A DNA stretch of 64,000 bases from NCBI GenBank assembly GCA_020444165.1, contig JAHLLK010000012.1, forward strand, positions 44,989-108,988, written 5' to 3'. The notes under the pieces are model-generated. The model ran no database searches. It saw only the letters and a list, made by a program, of their open reading frames with translations, and was not told where the DNA came from. Made by a program: the position numbers and the translations under genes. Origin of the DNA: Deltaproteobacteria bacterium (GTDB lineage Bacteria > Desulfobacterota > Desulfarculia > Desulfarculales > Desulfarculaceae). This document shows, piece after piece, positions 8,713-15,991 of the stretch. The stretch's first letter is position 1; every line of letters starts with the position of its first letter.

Positions 8713-10050
8713 CTACTCCCGGATATTCAAGAGACGGGGTACGTCCAAGAGAATCTTCACGCTGTCATCCACCCGGCCCATGGCCCGGATGAAGCGGCTG
8801 GCCGAGCCGCGGCCCACCGAGGGCGCGGGCGAGATGTTCTCCGGGGGGATGTCCCGCACCTCGGCCACCCGGTCCACCACCAGCCCCACCCGGACCTCGC
8901 CCAGGCTCACCACCACGATGCAGGTGCGGTCGTCCGGCTCCCGCTCGGGACGGCCCAGGCGGAGCCGCATGTCCATCACCGGGATCACCTGGCCCCGGAG
9001 GTTGATCACCCCCTTGACAAAGGCCGGTACGTCCGGGACTTCGGTGCAGGGTTGCACCCCGATGATCTCGGTGACATGGAGAATCTCCATGCCGTAGTCC
9101 TCGTCGTCCAGATGGAAGGTAAGGTAGCGGTTTTTGAGCGCCTCCTCCTCGGCCTGCCAGTCGTCTTCCTCCTCCTCCGGCGCGGACTTGGGGGCGGGGG
9201 CGGGGGCCGGGGCTGGTTTGGCCGCTGGTTTGGCCGCGGACTTGGGAGCGGGGGCCGGGGCGGGCCGGGGCTGAGCCGGGGCCGGCTCCGGGGGCGCCAC
9301 CTGCACGCGCACCCGTGAGGGCGGCGGCGGAGGCGGCGGGCCCAGGTCGATCTGCGGGACCTCGGCGGCGGGTTCTTCCCCGGGTTCGGAGCCCAGGTCG
9401 ATGTGCGGGACCTCGGCGGCGGGCTCCTCCGGGGGCGGGGGGGCCTCGCCCACGTTCACCTCCAGGGGCGGGGGGCCCGGGGAGGGCGTGGCGCTGGGCT
9501 CCGGGACCTCCCGGCTGTCCAGGAAGATCCCCACTTCGGCCGCGGCCGGGGGCTCCGGGGGCGGGGCGGGAAGGTCGTCCAGCACCACCTGGCCCGGTTC
9601 CGCGGGCCGCGGTCCCGGGTCGATGTGCGGGGCCTCGGCGGCGGGGTCTTCCCCGGGTTCGGGGCCCAGGTCGATCCGCGGGACCTCGGCGGCGGGCTCC
9701 TCCCCGGGTTCGGGGCCCAGGTCGATGTGCGGGACCTCGGCGGCGGGCTCCTCCGGGGGCGGGGGGGCCTCGCCCACGTTCACCTCCAGGGGCGGGGGGC
9801 CCGGGGAGGGCGTGGCGCTGGGCTCCGGGACCTCCCGGCTGTCCAGGAAGATCCCCACTTCGGCCGCGGCCGGGGGCTCCGGGGGCGGGGCGGGAAGGTC
9901 GTCCAGCACCACCTGGCCCGGCCCGGAAGGCGGGGAGGCTCCGGCGGGAGGAGTTTCGGTCTGGGCCGCGGAGGCGCTTTCCTTTTGAGCCTCGGCCTTG
10001 GCCTGGGCCGCTACTTTGGCGAATTTCTTCATGCTGGGGCGAGCCGTCAA
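8713..10050 (-). CDS. ParP-like protein: proline-rich repeat region plus C-terminal CheW domain
   Basis: 445 residues. The first 300 or so are Pro/Ala/Glu-rich and contain an internal duplication; the last 140 (from NRYLTFHLDDEDYG) form a complete CheW-type domain with the VINLRGQVIPV strand pair. ParP of vibrios has this architecture: a Pro-rich segment that binds the ParC ATPase and a CheW-like domain that inserts into the chemoreceptor array. Here the gene follows a ParA-type ATPase, overlapping it as TTGA, with GAGGAGG upstream of a TTG start at 10050. An internal ATG at 10032 is the alternative start. The role as array anchor is inference from architecture and context. Confidence 0.75.
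   Translation of the reverse strand: MTARPSMKKFAKVAAQAKAEAQKESASAAQTETPPAGASPPSGPGQVVLDDLPAPPPEPPAAAEVGIFLDSREVPEPSATPSPGPPPLEVNVGEAPPPPEEPAAEVPHIDLGPEPGEEPAAEVPRIDLGPEPGEDPAAEAPHIDPGPRPAEPGQVVLDDLPAPPPEPPAAAEVGIFLDSREVPEPSATPSPGPPPLEVNVGEAPPPPEEPAAEVPHIDLGSEPGEEPAAEVPQIDLGPPPPPPPSRVRVQVAPPEPAPAQPRPAPAPAPKSAAKPAAKPAPAPAPAPKSAPEEEEDDWQAEEEALKNRYLTFHLDDEDYGMEILHVTEIIGVQPCTEVPDVPAFVKGVINLRGQVIPVMDMRLRLGRPEREPDDRTCIVVVSLGEVRVGLVVDRVAEVRDIPPENISPAPSVGRGSASRFIRAMGRVDDSVKILLDVPRLLNIRE
9357..9921 (-). repeat. Internal duplication in the ParP-like gene, 324-bp offset
   Basis: The segment 9397-9597 recurs essentially unchanged at 9721-9921, an exact offset of 324 bp or 108 codons. Flanking bases on the left (9357-9396 against 9681-9720) match with a few changes. 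At protein level each copy carries GQVVLDDLPAPPP, a GIFLDSREVPEP block and several short PxIDLG units. The near identity suggests a recent in-frame duplication that lengthened the disordered linker. Confidence 0.9.
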
Positions 10051-10700
10051 GCCAGGGCCCTCCTCACCGCGGCTGCCAAGGCCTTGATTTCCCGGTGGGC
10101 CGCGCTACCGGGGGCGTAGTCTCCAATCCATTGTCCCGTGGTGTAGGCGTCCACCTGGGCGGTGCGCTGCCCCACGGCCGGGGCCACCGGCAGGCCGAAC
10201 TCCTGCAGCACGGCCACGATCTCGCGGCCCGGCCCGGTGCGGCGGTCCACCCGGGAGGGCACCAGGAGACAGGCGGGCCGCCCGTCCTGGCGGGCCTGCC
10301 GGGCTTCCTCCAAAAGGGCCAGGGCCCGGCCGGTGGCTTGCAAATCCGCGCCGGAGGGGGTGACCGGGGTCACCAGGAGGTCGGCCACGGCCAAGGCCGC
10401 GGCCGTGGCGAAGCCCAGATGGGGCGGCAGGTCCACCACCACCAGGGGGACCTCTTCCCGCAGCCGGGCCAGGCGGTGAATCAGCTCCTCGGCCGCTTCT
10501 TCGCTTTCCACGGGATGGGCCACCACCGGGAGCGGCAAGCGCCCCTCCTGGGCCCAGAGGGAAGCGGTGGCCTGGTCGTCGGCATCCACCAACACCACCC
10601 GGTCTCGGCGGGAAACAAGCGCGCAGGCCAAGTTCACGGCCAAGGTTGATTTACCCACACCGCCTTTCAAGTTGCCCACCGCTATGACCTGGCCCGACAT
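10047..10700 (-). CDS. ParA/ParC-type ATPase for chemosensory array positioning
   Basis: A 217-residue deviant-Walker ATPase. KGGVGKST at residues 12-19 is the Walker A of the ParA/MinD family, VLVDADDQATAS supplies the A' region and LVVVDLPPH the Walker B. The length is that of small orphan ParA proteins, such as ParC of vibrios and PpfA of Rhodobacter, which partition chemoreceptor arrays. The gene is head-to-head with cheW and overlaps the Pro-rich CheW gene downstream, which supports a chemotaxis role over plasmid or chromosome segregation. No parB or parS is nearby. Confidence 0.78.
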   Translation of the reverse strand: MSGQVIAVGNLKGGVGKSTLAVNLACALVSRRDRVVLVDADDQATASLWAQEGRLPLPVVAHPVESEEAAEELIHRLARLREEVPLVVVDLPPHLGFATAAALAVADLLVTPVTPSGADLQATGRALALLEEARQARQDGRPACLLVPSRVDRRTGPGREIVAVLQEFGLPVAPAVGQRTAQVDAYTTGQWIGDYAPGSAAHREIKALAAAVRRALA

Positions 10701-10940
10701 GTTGCCACTTTAGCATGGTTTACAGCGTGGGCGGCAGGGCTTTTTTCACAGCTCCGAGGCTTCCCAGCGGCCGGTCATGCTTCGTCCCGGTTGACGAAGT
10801 TTCCCTTGGGAGGCTAGGATTAGCTGGCTGGGAGAGGCCCTGGCGGGCCCGGCCTCGGGCATGCCGCCCTCAGCCGGGTCGGGGGGACGCCGGACACCTG
10901 GTCCGCCCCGGCAGACGGCCAACCAACCAAGGATGTTGAC

Positions 10941-11441
10941 ATGGAAAAGAAAAAGGCCGAGCTGTTCGACGAGGACGAGCTGCTGGAAGAGGACGACACC
11001 CAGAAGGATCGCTACCTGACCTTCCGTCTGGCCGATGAGGACTACGGCATCGAGATCTGCCACGTCACCGAAATAATCGGTTTGCAGAAGATCACCCAGG
11101 TCCCGGACATGCCTGATTTCGTCAAGGGGGTCATCAACCTCCGGGGACAGGTCATTCCGGTGATGGACGTGCGCGCCCGCTTCCACCAGCCGGCGCGGGA
11201 TTACGACGACCGCACCTGCATCGTGGTGGTGCAGATCGGCGAGGCCCGCATCGGGCTCATCGTGGACACGGTGAGCGAGGTGCGGGACATCCCCGCGGAG
11301 AGCGTCTCCCCGCCGCCCCAGATCGCTAAGGGCACCAAGAGCCGGTACATCAAGGGCATGGGCCGGGTGGATGAAAACGTGAAGATCCTCCTGGACGTGA
11401 ACAAGCTCCTGTTCGAGGAAGAGCTGGCCCAACTGCCCTGA
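10941..11441 (+). CDS. cheW: Chemotaxis coupling protein CheW
   Basis: 166 residues: an acidic N-terminal tail of about 20 residues and one CheW domain (RYLTFRLADEDYGIEICHV onward) with the conserved NLRGQVIPVMD stretch. CheW bridges chemoreceptors and CheA on the inner membrane face. AAGGA lies about 8 bp before ATG 10941. The gene diverges from the parC/parP-like pair, and its CheW domain is close in sequence to that of the ParP-like protein, so one may derive from the other. CheA and receptors are not in the window. Confidence 0.92.
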   Translation: MEKKKAELFDEDELLEEDDTQKDRYLTFRLADEDYGIEICHVTEIIGLQKITQVPDMPDFVKGVINLRGQVIPVMDVRARFHQPARDYDDRTCIVVVQIGEARIGLIVDTVSEVRDIPAESVSPPPQIAKGTKSRYIKGMGRVDENVKILLDVNKLLFEEELAQLP

Positions 11442-11444
11442 GCC

Positions 11445-11480
11445 CCCGGGGAGGCCCCGCCAGGGATGGGGCCTCCCGGG
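11445..11480 (+). terminator. Hairpin after cheW, possible terminator
   Basis: A GC stem (GAGGCCCC pairing with GGGGCCTC, extended on both sides with one bulge) begins 4 bp past the cheW stop. No T tract follows, so intrinsic termination is uncertain. The remainder of the 11442-11802 gap is GC-rich and shows nothing else I can support, apart from an AT-rich patch at 11694-11730 that may hold the promoter of the next gene. Confidence 0.35.
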
Positions 11481-11802
11481 CTGCTTCTCCACCGTCCCAG
11501 CCCTGGGGCCGCGCCATCTGGTTTGGCCCTGCCCCGGGGGCCGCATCCCTCCGGCGGAGGGAGTCCGCTTGGCCGGCCCCCAACTCCGCCGGCCCAACCG
11601 GGGGAGCGATTCCGCCCCCCGCGGAGCGGTTCCCTGCCGCCGGCCGCGTCCCTTCCCAGCCGGGGCCAGGCCCGCCGGGCGGCCGGGAGCGGCCAAAAAC
11701 CTCTTTTATTGAATTTTCCTCAGCTTTAACATGACCTTCCTGTGCCGCCTTTCCGGCGGGACACGCCCGTGCGCCCGTTCCCCACTAAGCCGGAGAAATC
11801 AC

Positions 11803-12300
11803 ATGCGAAAAATTTCCGCTTCTCTCCTGACCCTCGTCTTCCTGCTCACCGCCTCCCCCCTGTGGGCCGCCGACCAAGCCACTCCCCAAGAAGTCTACGA
11901 GATGGTGACCAAAGCGGCCAACTTGCTCAAGGAATTGGGCCCCGAAGGCCTGCCGGCCTTCAACGACCCCAAGGGCGAGTTCGTGTGGAAAGACTCCTAT
12001 GTCTTTGTAATGGACTGCGGCAAGGGCACCATCGCGGCCCATCCCAACCCCAAGCTCATCGGCCTGCCCGGCGACAAGATCCGCTGCCTGAAGACCGGCC
12101 GCCCCATCCTCCTGGAGGCCTGCCAGGGCATGAGCGCCCAGGGCCAGTGGAACGAGTACTGGTGGAACAAGCCCGGCCAGGACGGCATTTTCCGCAAGAT
12201 CAGTTTTGCCATCAACGTGCCCGGCCAGCCCTATCAGGTGGGCGCGGGCATCTACAACGACACCGTTTCCCTGGACGAGTTGCAAAAGACCCTGAAGTAG
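11803..12300 (+). CDS. Secreted single-Cache-domain protein
   Basis: 165 residues with a clean signal peptide (LLTLVFLLTASPLWAADQ, cleavage near residue 22). The mature protein matches the single-Cache sensor fold: an amphipathic helix (QEVYEMVTKAANLLKELG), then the KDSYVFVMDCGKGTIAAHP strand-turn and a GQWNEYWWNKPG segment often seen in stand-alone Cache proteins of Desulfobacterota. There is no output domain, so it would act as a free periplasmic binder. CGGAGAAAT precedes ATG 11803. Its ligand and partner are unknown. Confidence 0.75.
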   Translation: MRKISASLLTLVFLLTASPLWAADQATPQEVYEMVTKAANLLKELGPEGLPAFNDPKGEFVWKDSYVFVMDCGKGTIAAHPNPKLIGLPGDKIRCLKTGRPILLEACQGMSAQGQWNEYWWNKPGQDGIFRKISFAINVPGQPYQVGAGIYNDTVSLDELQKTLK

Positions 12301-12307
12301 ACCCGGC

Positions 12308-12332
12308 GGCCCGGGGCGCCCTGCCCCGGGCC
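12308..12332 (+). terminator. Perfect 10-bp GC hairpin after the Cache gene
   Basis: GGCCCGGGGC and GCCCCGGGCC pair perfectly around a 5-base loop, 8 bp after the stop. There is no T tract. The rest of the 12301-12664 gap shows only short A or T runs and no gene. Confidence 0.4.
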
Positions 12333-12664
12333 CGCCCCTCGCGGCGTTCAACGGGATGGCTGGCCCAAGACCCTGAAATGCCGTGGCTATCTCCCGAAAA
12401 GCTCCCTCGGGCCCGTCGCTGGGCCCGCTCCCCGGGGTGCCCGCGGAGCCCCCGGCCCGGCCGGCCGGACTCCCGGGGGCTTCTTGCACAAAAAAAAACT
12501 TGGCAAAAGCAGGGCCCTCGGCTGATTATGGTGGGCGGATGCATCCCCGCACCGCTGGGCTTTTTTTCGCCCTACGCCGGCGGCGCGACCAGACTATCAA
12601 TCTCAACCAATACCAACCCCCCGGTCCCACCGGCGGGGACCCTAGCACGATTGGAGGAGTTGGC

Positions 12665-13123
12665 ATGCCCGACGTGAAAAAGATTCTGTATCCCTTGGAG
12701 CTGTCCAGCATTTCCCCCAAGGTCGCCCCCTGGGTGGTCACCATGGCCGAGCATTTCAAGGCCGAGCTGCATGTGGTGCACGTGGTGCCGGTCCTGGAGT
12801 TCTGGGGGGTGGCCTACGCTTCCGAGGCCTTGGAGGAGCAGGACCGCGACGCCCTGGTGAAACGGGCCCAAAAGCACGTGGAAGAGTTCTGCTACGAGCA
12901 CTTCAAGGATTACAAGCCGGCGGTGACCAAGGCCCTGTGGGGCGAGCCGGTGCGCGAGATCCTGGGCTACGTGGAAAATGAGGGCATGGACATGATCGTC
13001 ATGGGCAACCATGGCAAGAAGGGCCTGGACCACGCCCTGTTCGGCTCGGTGGCCGAAAAGGTGCTGAACAACAGCCCGGTGCCGGTCCTGACCGTGCGCA
13101 AGAAGGCCTGGGCCGAGAAATAA
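12665..13123 (+). CDS. Universal stress protein (UspA family)
   Basis: 152 residues, the full length of a single-domain Usp. The nucleotide-binding motif is present near the C terminus: GNHGKKG, nine residues later GS, then VLNNSPVPVLTVR. This places it in the ATP-binding rather than the non-binding group. The N terminus (KKILYPLELS) and the HVVHVVPV strand are typical. GGAGGAG precedes ATG 12665. The gene stands alone and a strong terminator follows. Confidence 0.93.
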   Translation: MPDVKKILYPLELSSISPKVAPWVVTMAEHFKAELHVVHVVPVLEFWGVAYASEALEEQDRDALVKRAQKHVEEFCYEHFKDYKPAVTKALWGEPVREILGYVENEGMDMIVMGNHGKKGLDHALFGSVAEKVLNNSPVPVLTVRKKAWAEK

Positions 13124-13141
13124 CCCAGCCGCCTCGCCGAG

Positions 13142-13181
13142 AACCGCGGCTCGGGGACGCCCCCGGGCCGCGTTCTTTTTT
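13142..13181 (+). terminator. Intrinsic terminator of the universal stress gene
   Basis: A long GC stem (CGCGGCTCGGGG pairing with CCCCGGGCCGCG, a wobble or bulge inside) is followed by CTTTTTT, 18 bp after the stop codon. Confidence 0.85.
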
Positions 13182-13351
13182 GCCGCCCCCGGCCCGACTC
13201 CCAGCGTGCACCGCGCCCGGAAGTCCGCCGTGCCGGATCATCCGCTTGCCCGATCCGGCCGGGCTCCTGTCCTGGTGATTTCGTTTTTAATTTAATCTTA
13301 AGTAGATACCTTCCTTTTTTCCAGATGGCCTTCCGCGCCGGGAGCGGCACA

Positions 13352-13458
13352 GCCAGGTGGCTTGCCGGCAAGGCGACGGACGAGCGACAACCGGAGGCGT
13401 AGCCCGAGCTACGTCGAGGTTGGAGCGCAGGCCCGTACGCAGCCGGCGGGCAGCTGGC
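13352..13458. repeat. Palindromic element P, copy 1
   Basis: An imperfect inverted repeat of 107 bp centred on GTAGC-CCGA-GCTAC (13399-13412). The outer ends read GCCAGGTG and CAGCTGGC. Its left arm contains GGCAAGGCGACGGACGAGCG, shared word for word with copies at 27.38 and 41.34 kb. The whole could fold into one long hairpin. The right arm has been amplified into a tandem array (next entry). Confidence 0.8.
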
Positions 13459-13704
13459 GAAGCCGCCCACGTTCTGCAATGTCCAACCCAAATCGAGATT
13501 GGAGCGCAGGCCCGTACGCAGCCGGCGGGCAGCTGGCGAAGCCGTCCACGTTCTGCAATGTCCAACCCAAATCGAGGTTGGAGCGCAGGCCCGTACGCAG
13601 CCGGCGGGCAGCTGGCGAAGCCGCCCACGTTCTGCAATGTCCAACCCAAATCGAGATTGGAGCGCAGGCCCGTACGCAGCCGGCGGGCAGCTGGCGAAGC
13701 CGCA
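13421..13704. repeat. 79-bp tandem array derived from the P right arm (four arm copies)
   Basis: The word TGGAGCGCAGGCCCGTACGC starts at 13421, 13500, 13579 and 13658, an exact 79-bp period, and the copies are almost identical. Each unit is the right half of element P plus a short spacer that includes GTTCTGCAATGTCCAACCCA. Several frames stay open through it because 79-bp units rotate the frame, but none looks like a protein. It lies just beyond the sagB-type stop codon. Confidence 0.92.
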
Positions 13705-13719
13705 GTCTGATCTTCCAGC

Positions 13720-15177
13720 CTAACCCTTCACAGGCCAGCCCTTGACCGGCCCGGCCGCCAGCACGTAGAGGGGGTCGGCTCCGGCGGGCAGGCGGGAGGC
13801 CCAGGCCGCCTCTTGGTCATAAAAGGCGCCGACCCCGCAGCAGCCCAGGCCCAGGGCGGTGGCGGCCAGGTAGAGCCGTTCGCCGGCCCGGCCCGCGGCT
13901 AGCATGGCGTGACGGTAGCGCCGGGGCCCGCCGGCCGCGGCCAAGCCGTCCAGGTCGGCCCACAGGGTCAGGCAGAGCGCGGCCTGGCCCACCCAGCGCT
14001 GGCTGAGGCAGGCCTCGGCCAGGCGGGGGCGCAGGTCTTCCCGGGGAGCCCGGGGCGCCAGGGCGTGGCGCCCGGGCAGGTACTCGAACAGCCCGTCCGG
14101 CACTTCGCCGCCGCCGTGCACCAGGGCCATGGCCCGCACCGGGCCGGGGGAAGGCAGGGCCGCGGCCAACAGCGCCGCCAGTTGATCCAGGCTCAGCGGC
14201 TGGTCCAGGAAATTCCGCCGGCTGCGGCGGCTCCTGACCACTTCCAACAGCCCCACCCCGCTCCCTTGCGGCGGCGGCAGGGGGATGGCTCCCTCGGGCA
14301 GGGCCGCCAGGGGCTGGGCGTCCCAGGGCACCAAGGAGCGGGGCGCGTCCTCGGCCATTTCCCCGGCTTGGTGGACGCCCAGGATGGCCGGGTCGCGGCC
14401 CGTCTTGGCCGACAGCGGCTGGGGCTCCCGGTCCAGGGGCGGCAGCCCGGCCGACACCGGCCCGGGGTCTTGGGGCGTCTCGCCCACCGACACCGCCACC
14501 AGGGGGGCCTCGTCCTCGGCCGCCAGGCCCAGGAGCACGCTCAGGGGCCGGTCATAGAAATCGGCCGTGCTGCGGGGCACCTGGCCAAAGGCCGCGGCGG
14601 CCAGCTCCAGATTGGCCAGCATGTGGCCCGTGTCCAGGAGGCAATAGCGGTAGGCCCGGGTGCGGTACTTCCACAAGCTCCGCCAATAGATGGCCGACAA
14701 GACGAAGGTGAGTCGGGCCGGCTGGTGGCCGATGGCCGCGGCGGCGTGGGTCGCCAGGCGGCCGGGCCACAAGAGATGCAGCCCCGGCTTCTCCGGCGCG
14801 AAGTGCCACAACCCGTCGGCCAAGCCCGGCAGCTCGGTGGCCAGGAAGTACAACTCCCCGGGGTACAGGGCTCCGGCGCTGGCCGCGGCCCGGAGCCCCC
14901 CCAGGGGGCCCTGGGCCGCCCGGCTGGTCACCCCGGCCGCGAGCAGCAAGAGGGCCGCCAGCGCCCCGGCATCCAGGGGCCCGGCTTGCTCAAAGGGCGG
15001 CGGCGGCCAGCCCAGGGCCAGGTCCCAGAACGCCGCCCGGGGCAGGGTCGGGGTGGGCAGGGCCTGGGGCTCGTGGTGGCGGTAATACTTGAAGGGCGAG
15101 GGCTGCTGGGACCAGTCCAGATAGTGCCCGCCCAGGCTCTGGCGGTGATAGGCCGTGTCGCGATGGTACTGGCTCAT
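13720..15177 (-). CDS. SagB-type dehydrogenase with two nitroreductase-like domains
   Basis: 485 residues. SagB/ThcOx enzymes are FMN-dependent and best known for oxidising azolines in RiPP pathways, though many occur outside them. The N-terminal half begins with a YHRDTAYHRQSLGGHYLDW signature and has an AAASAGALYPGELY stretch; the C-terminal half repeats the fold (RRSRRNFLDQPLSLDQLAALL, then AGERLYLAATALGLGCCGVG). Bidomain proteins of this kind occur widely in Deltaproteobacteria. It overlaps the upstream small gene as ATGA. No precursor peptide, YcaO or LanB is nearby, so a RiPP role is not supported. Confidence 0.8.
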   Translation of the reverse strand: MSQYHRDTAYHRQSLGGHYLDWSQQPSPFKYYRHHEPQALPTPTLPRAAFWDLALGWPPPPFEQAGPLDAGALAALLLLAAGVTSRAAQGPLGGLRAAASAGALYPGELYFLATELPGLADGLWHFAPEKPGLHLLWPGRLATHAAAAIGHQPARLTFVLSAIYWRSLWKYRTRAYRYCLLDTGHMLANLELAAAAFGQVPRSTADFYDRPLSVLLGLAAEDEAPLVAVSVGETPQDPGPVSAGLPPLDREPQPLSAKTGRDPAILGVHQAGEMAEDAPRSLVPWDAQPLAALPEGAIPLPPPQGSGVGLLEVVRSRRSRRNFLDQPLSLDQLAALLAAALPSPGPVRAMALVHGGGEVPDGLFEYLPGRHALAPRAPREDLRPRLAEACLSQRWVGQAALCLTLWADLDGLAAAGGPRRYRHAMLAAGRAGERLYLAATALGLGCCGVGAFYDQEAAWASRLPAGADPLYVLAAGPVKGWPVKG

Positions 15178-15419
15178 GGGGTCTCCCCCGGCTCCAAGAG
15201 AGTCAGCCAGGCCGGGCCGTCCCGGCCCCCCAGCTCCAGGAGGAGCCCGGCCACCTCCCCGGCCGCCGTGGCCGCCTGGGTCAGTTCCTGGTCCCCGCTG
15301 GCGCCGGCGGCCGCTTGCCGGGCCCGGGCCAAAAGCCCGGCCAGATCGGCCGGCTCCAGGGCCTCGCCGGCGTGGAAGCGGTCCCGTAACTCCTGGATCT
15401 CGTTGCGCACATCATCCAT
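15174..15419 (-). CDS. Small protein coupled to the SagB-type gene, unknown
   Basis: 81 residues from ATG 15419, with AGGGGAG 5 bp upstream. The sequence is acidic and helical (DDVRNEIQELRDRFHAGEALEPADLAGLL). Its stop overlaps the start of the SagB-type gene by 4 bp, which argues for a functional partnership or coupled translation. No cysteine and no leader-like motif is present, so it does not look like a RiPP precursor. I do not recognise a family. Confidence 0.6.
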   Translation of the reverse strand: MDDVRNEIQELRDRFHAGEALEPADLAGLLARARQAAAGASGDQELTQAATAAGEVAGLLLELGGRDGPAWLTLLEPGETP

Positions 15420-15639
15420 GAACGCTCCCCTGAGGGTATCCTTGGTTAACGCATCCCCGCCCCGGCTCCGCCTATTGGCCCCCCCCGGGCCAGCCCCCGG
15501 GAGCCTGGCTGCTCGCCCGCCCCCGGCCCGGCGGCCGGCCGGGGTTACAGGTGCCCCGCCAAGGTATAAGGTTCCCCCGGCGCGGTTTACCTTTAATAAT
15601 AGGTGAAGGAGGCCCGGTCCGTCCACGGCCCAAAGAGCG

Positions 15640-15870
15640 GGCCACGGGCGCTGCCCTCAGATTGCGGCCGAAGGCCGTCTTGGCCTTTGACGGCCGCAAC
15701 TTGGCCCCTGCGTGAATCCACCCCGGCAAGCTCTGCCTGCCGGGGCTCTCACGGTTTGGCCAGGTTGCGGGTTGCCCGGATAATTTGTCGATTCTCCGGG
15801 AAACGGCGGGCCGGCCCTGGCCCGCACCCAGGTTGTTGCTCAACCGCCAGGGTGCCGGTTGAGTTTGCGA
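15640..15870 (-). repeat. Hairpin-string element H, copy a (reverse orientation)
   Basis: Several hairpins follow one another: an outer GGGCCA / TTGGCCC pair enclosing TTGCGGCCG / CGGCCGCAA with AAGGCCGTCTTGGCCTT inside; CCCCGGCA / TGCCGGGG; GGCGGGCC / GGCCCGC; and GGTTGTTGCTCAACC. AAGGCCGTCTTGGCCTT is the reverse complement of the closing module of copy b, and the module order is reversed. It fills most of the 15420-15991 gap ahead of the GH57 genes. Edges are approximate. Confidence 0.65.
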
Positions 15871-15991
15871 CCGGTCTGGCCTTAACATGGAGGCCTGCTC
15901 CCCAGCCCAGACCGCTGCCCCGGCTCCCACCCGGCGGCCCCGGGGCTTCCCGCCCCCCCGGCCGCCCCAACCCGCGGGAAGAGGGAACCCC

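Noticed and set aside
12480..12560. Another H-element fragment near the universal stress gene
   Set aside because: It shares only a short CTTGGCAAAAGC word and has no paired modules.
13421..13704. CRISPR array
   Set aside because: The whole 79-bp unit is repeated; there are no unique spacers and no cas genes.
13357..13745. Open frames through the 79-bp array, giving repeated AQARTQPAGSWRS peptides
   Set aside because: They result from tandem DNA repeats read in rotating frames; there is no start signal and no codon bias.
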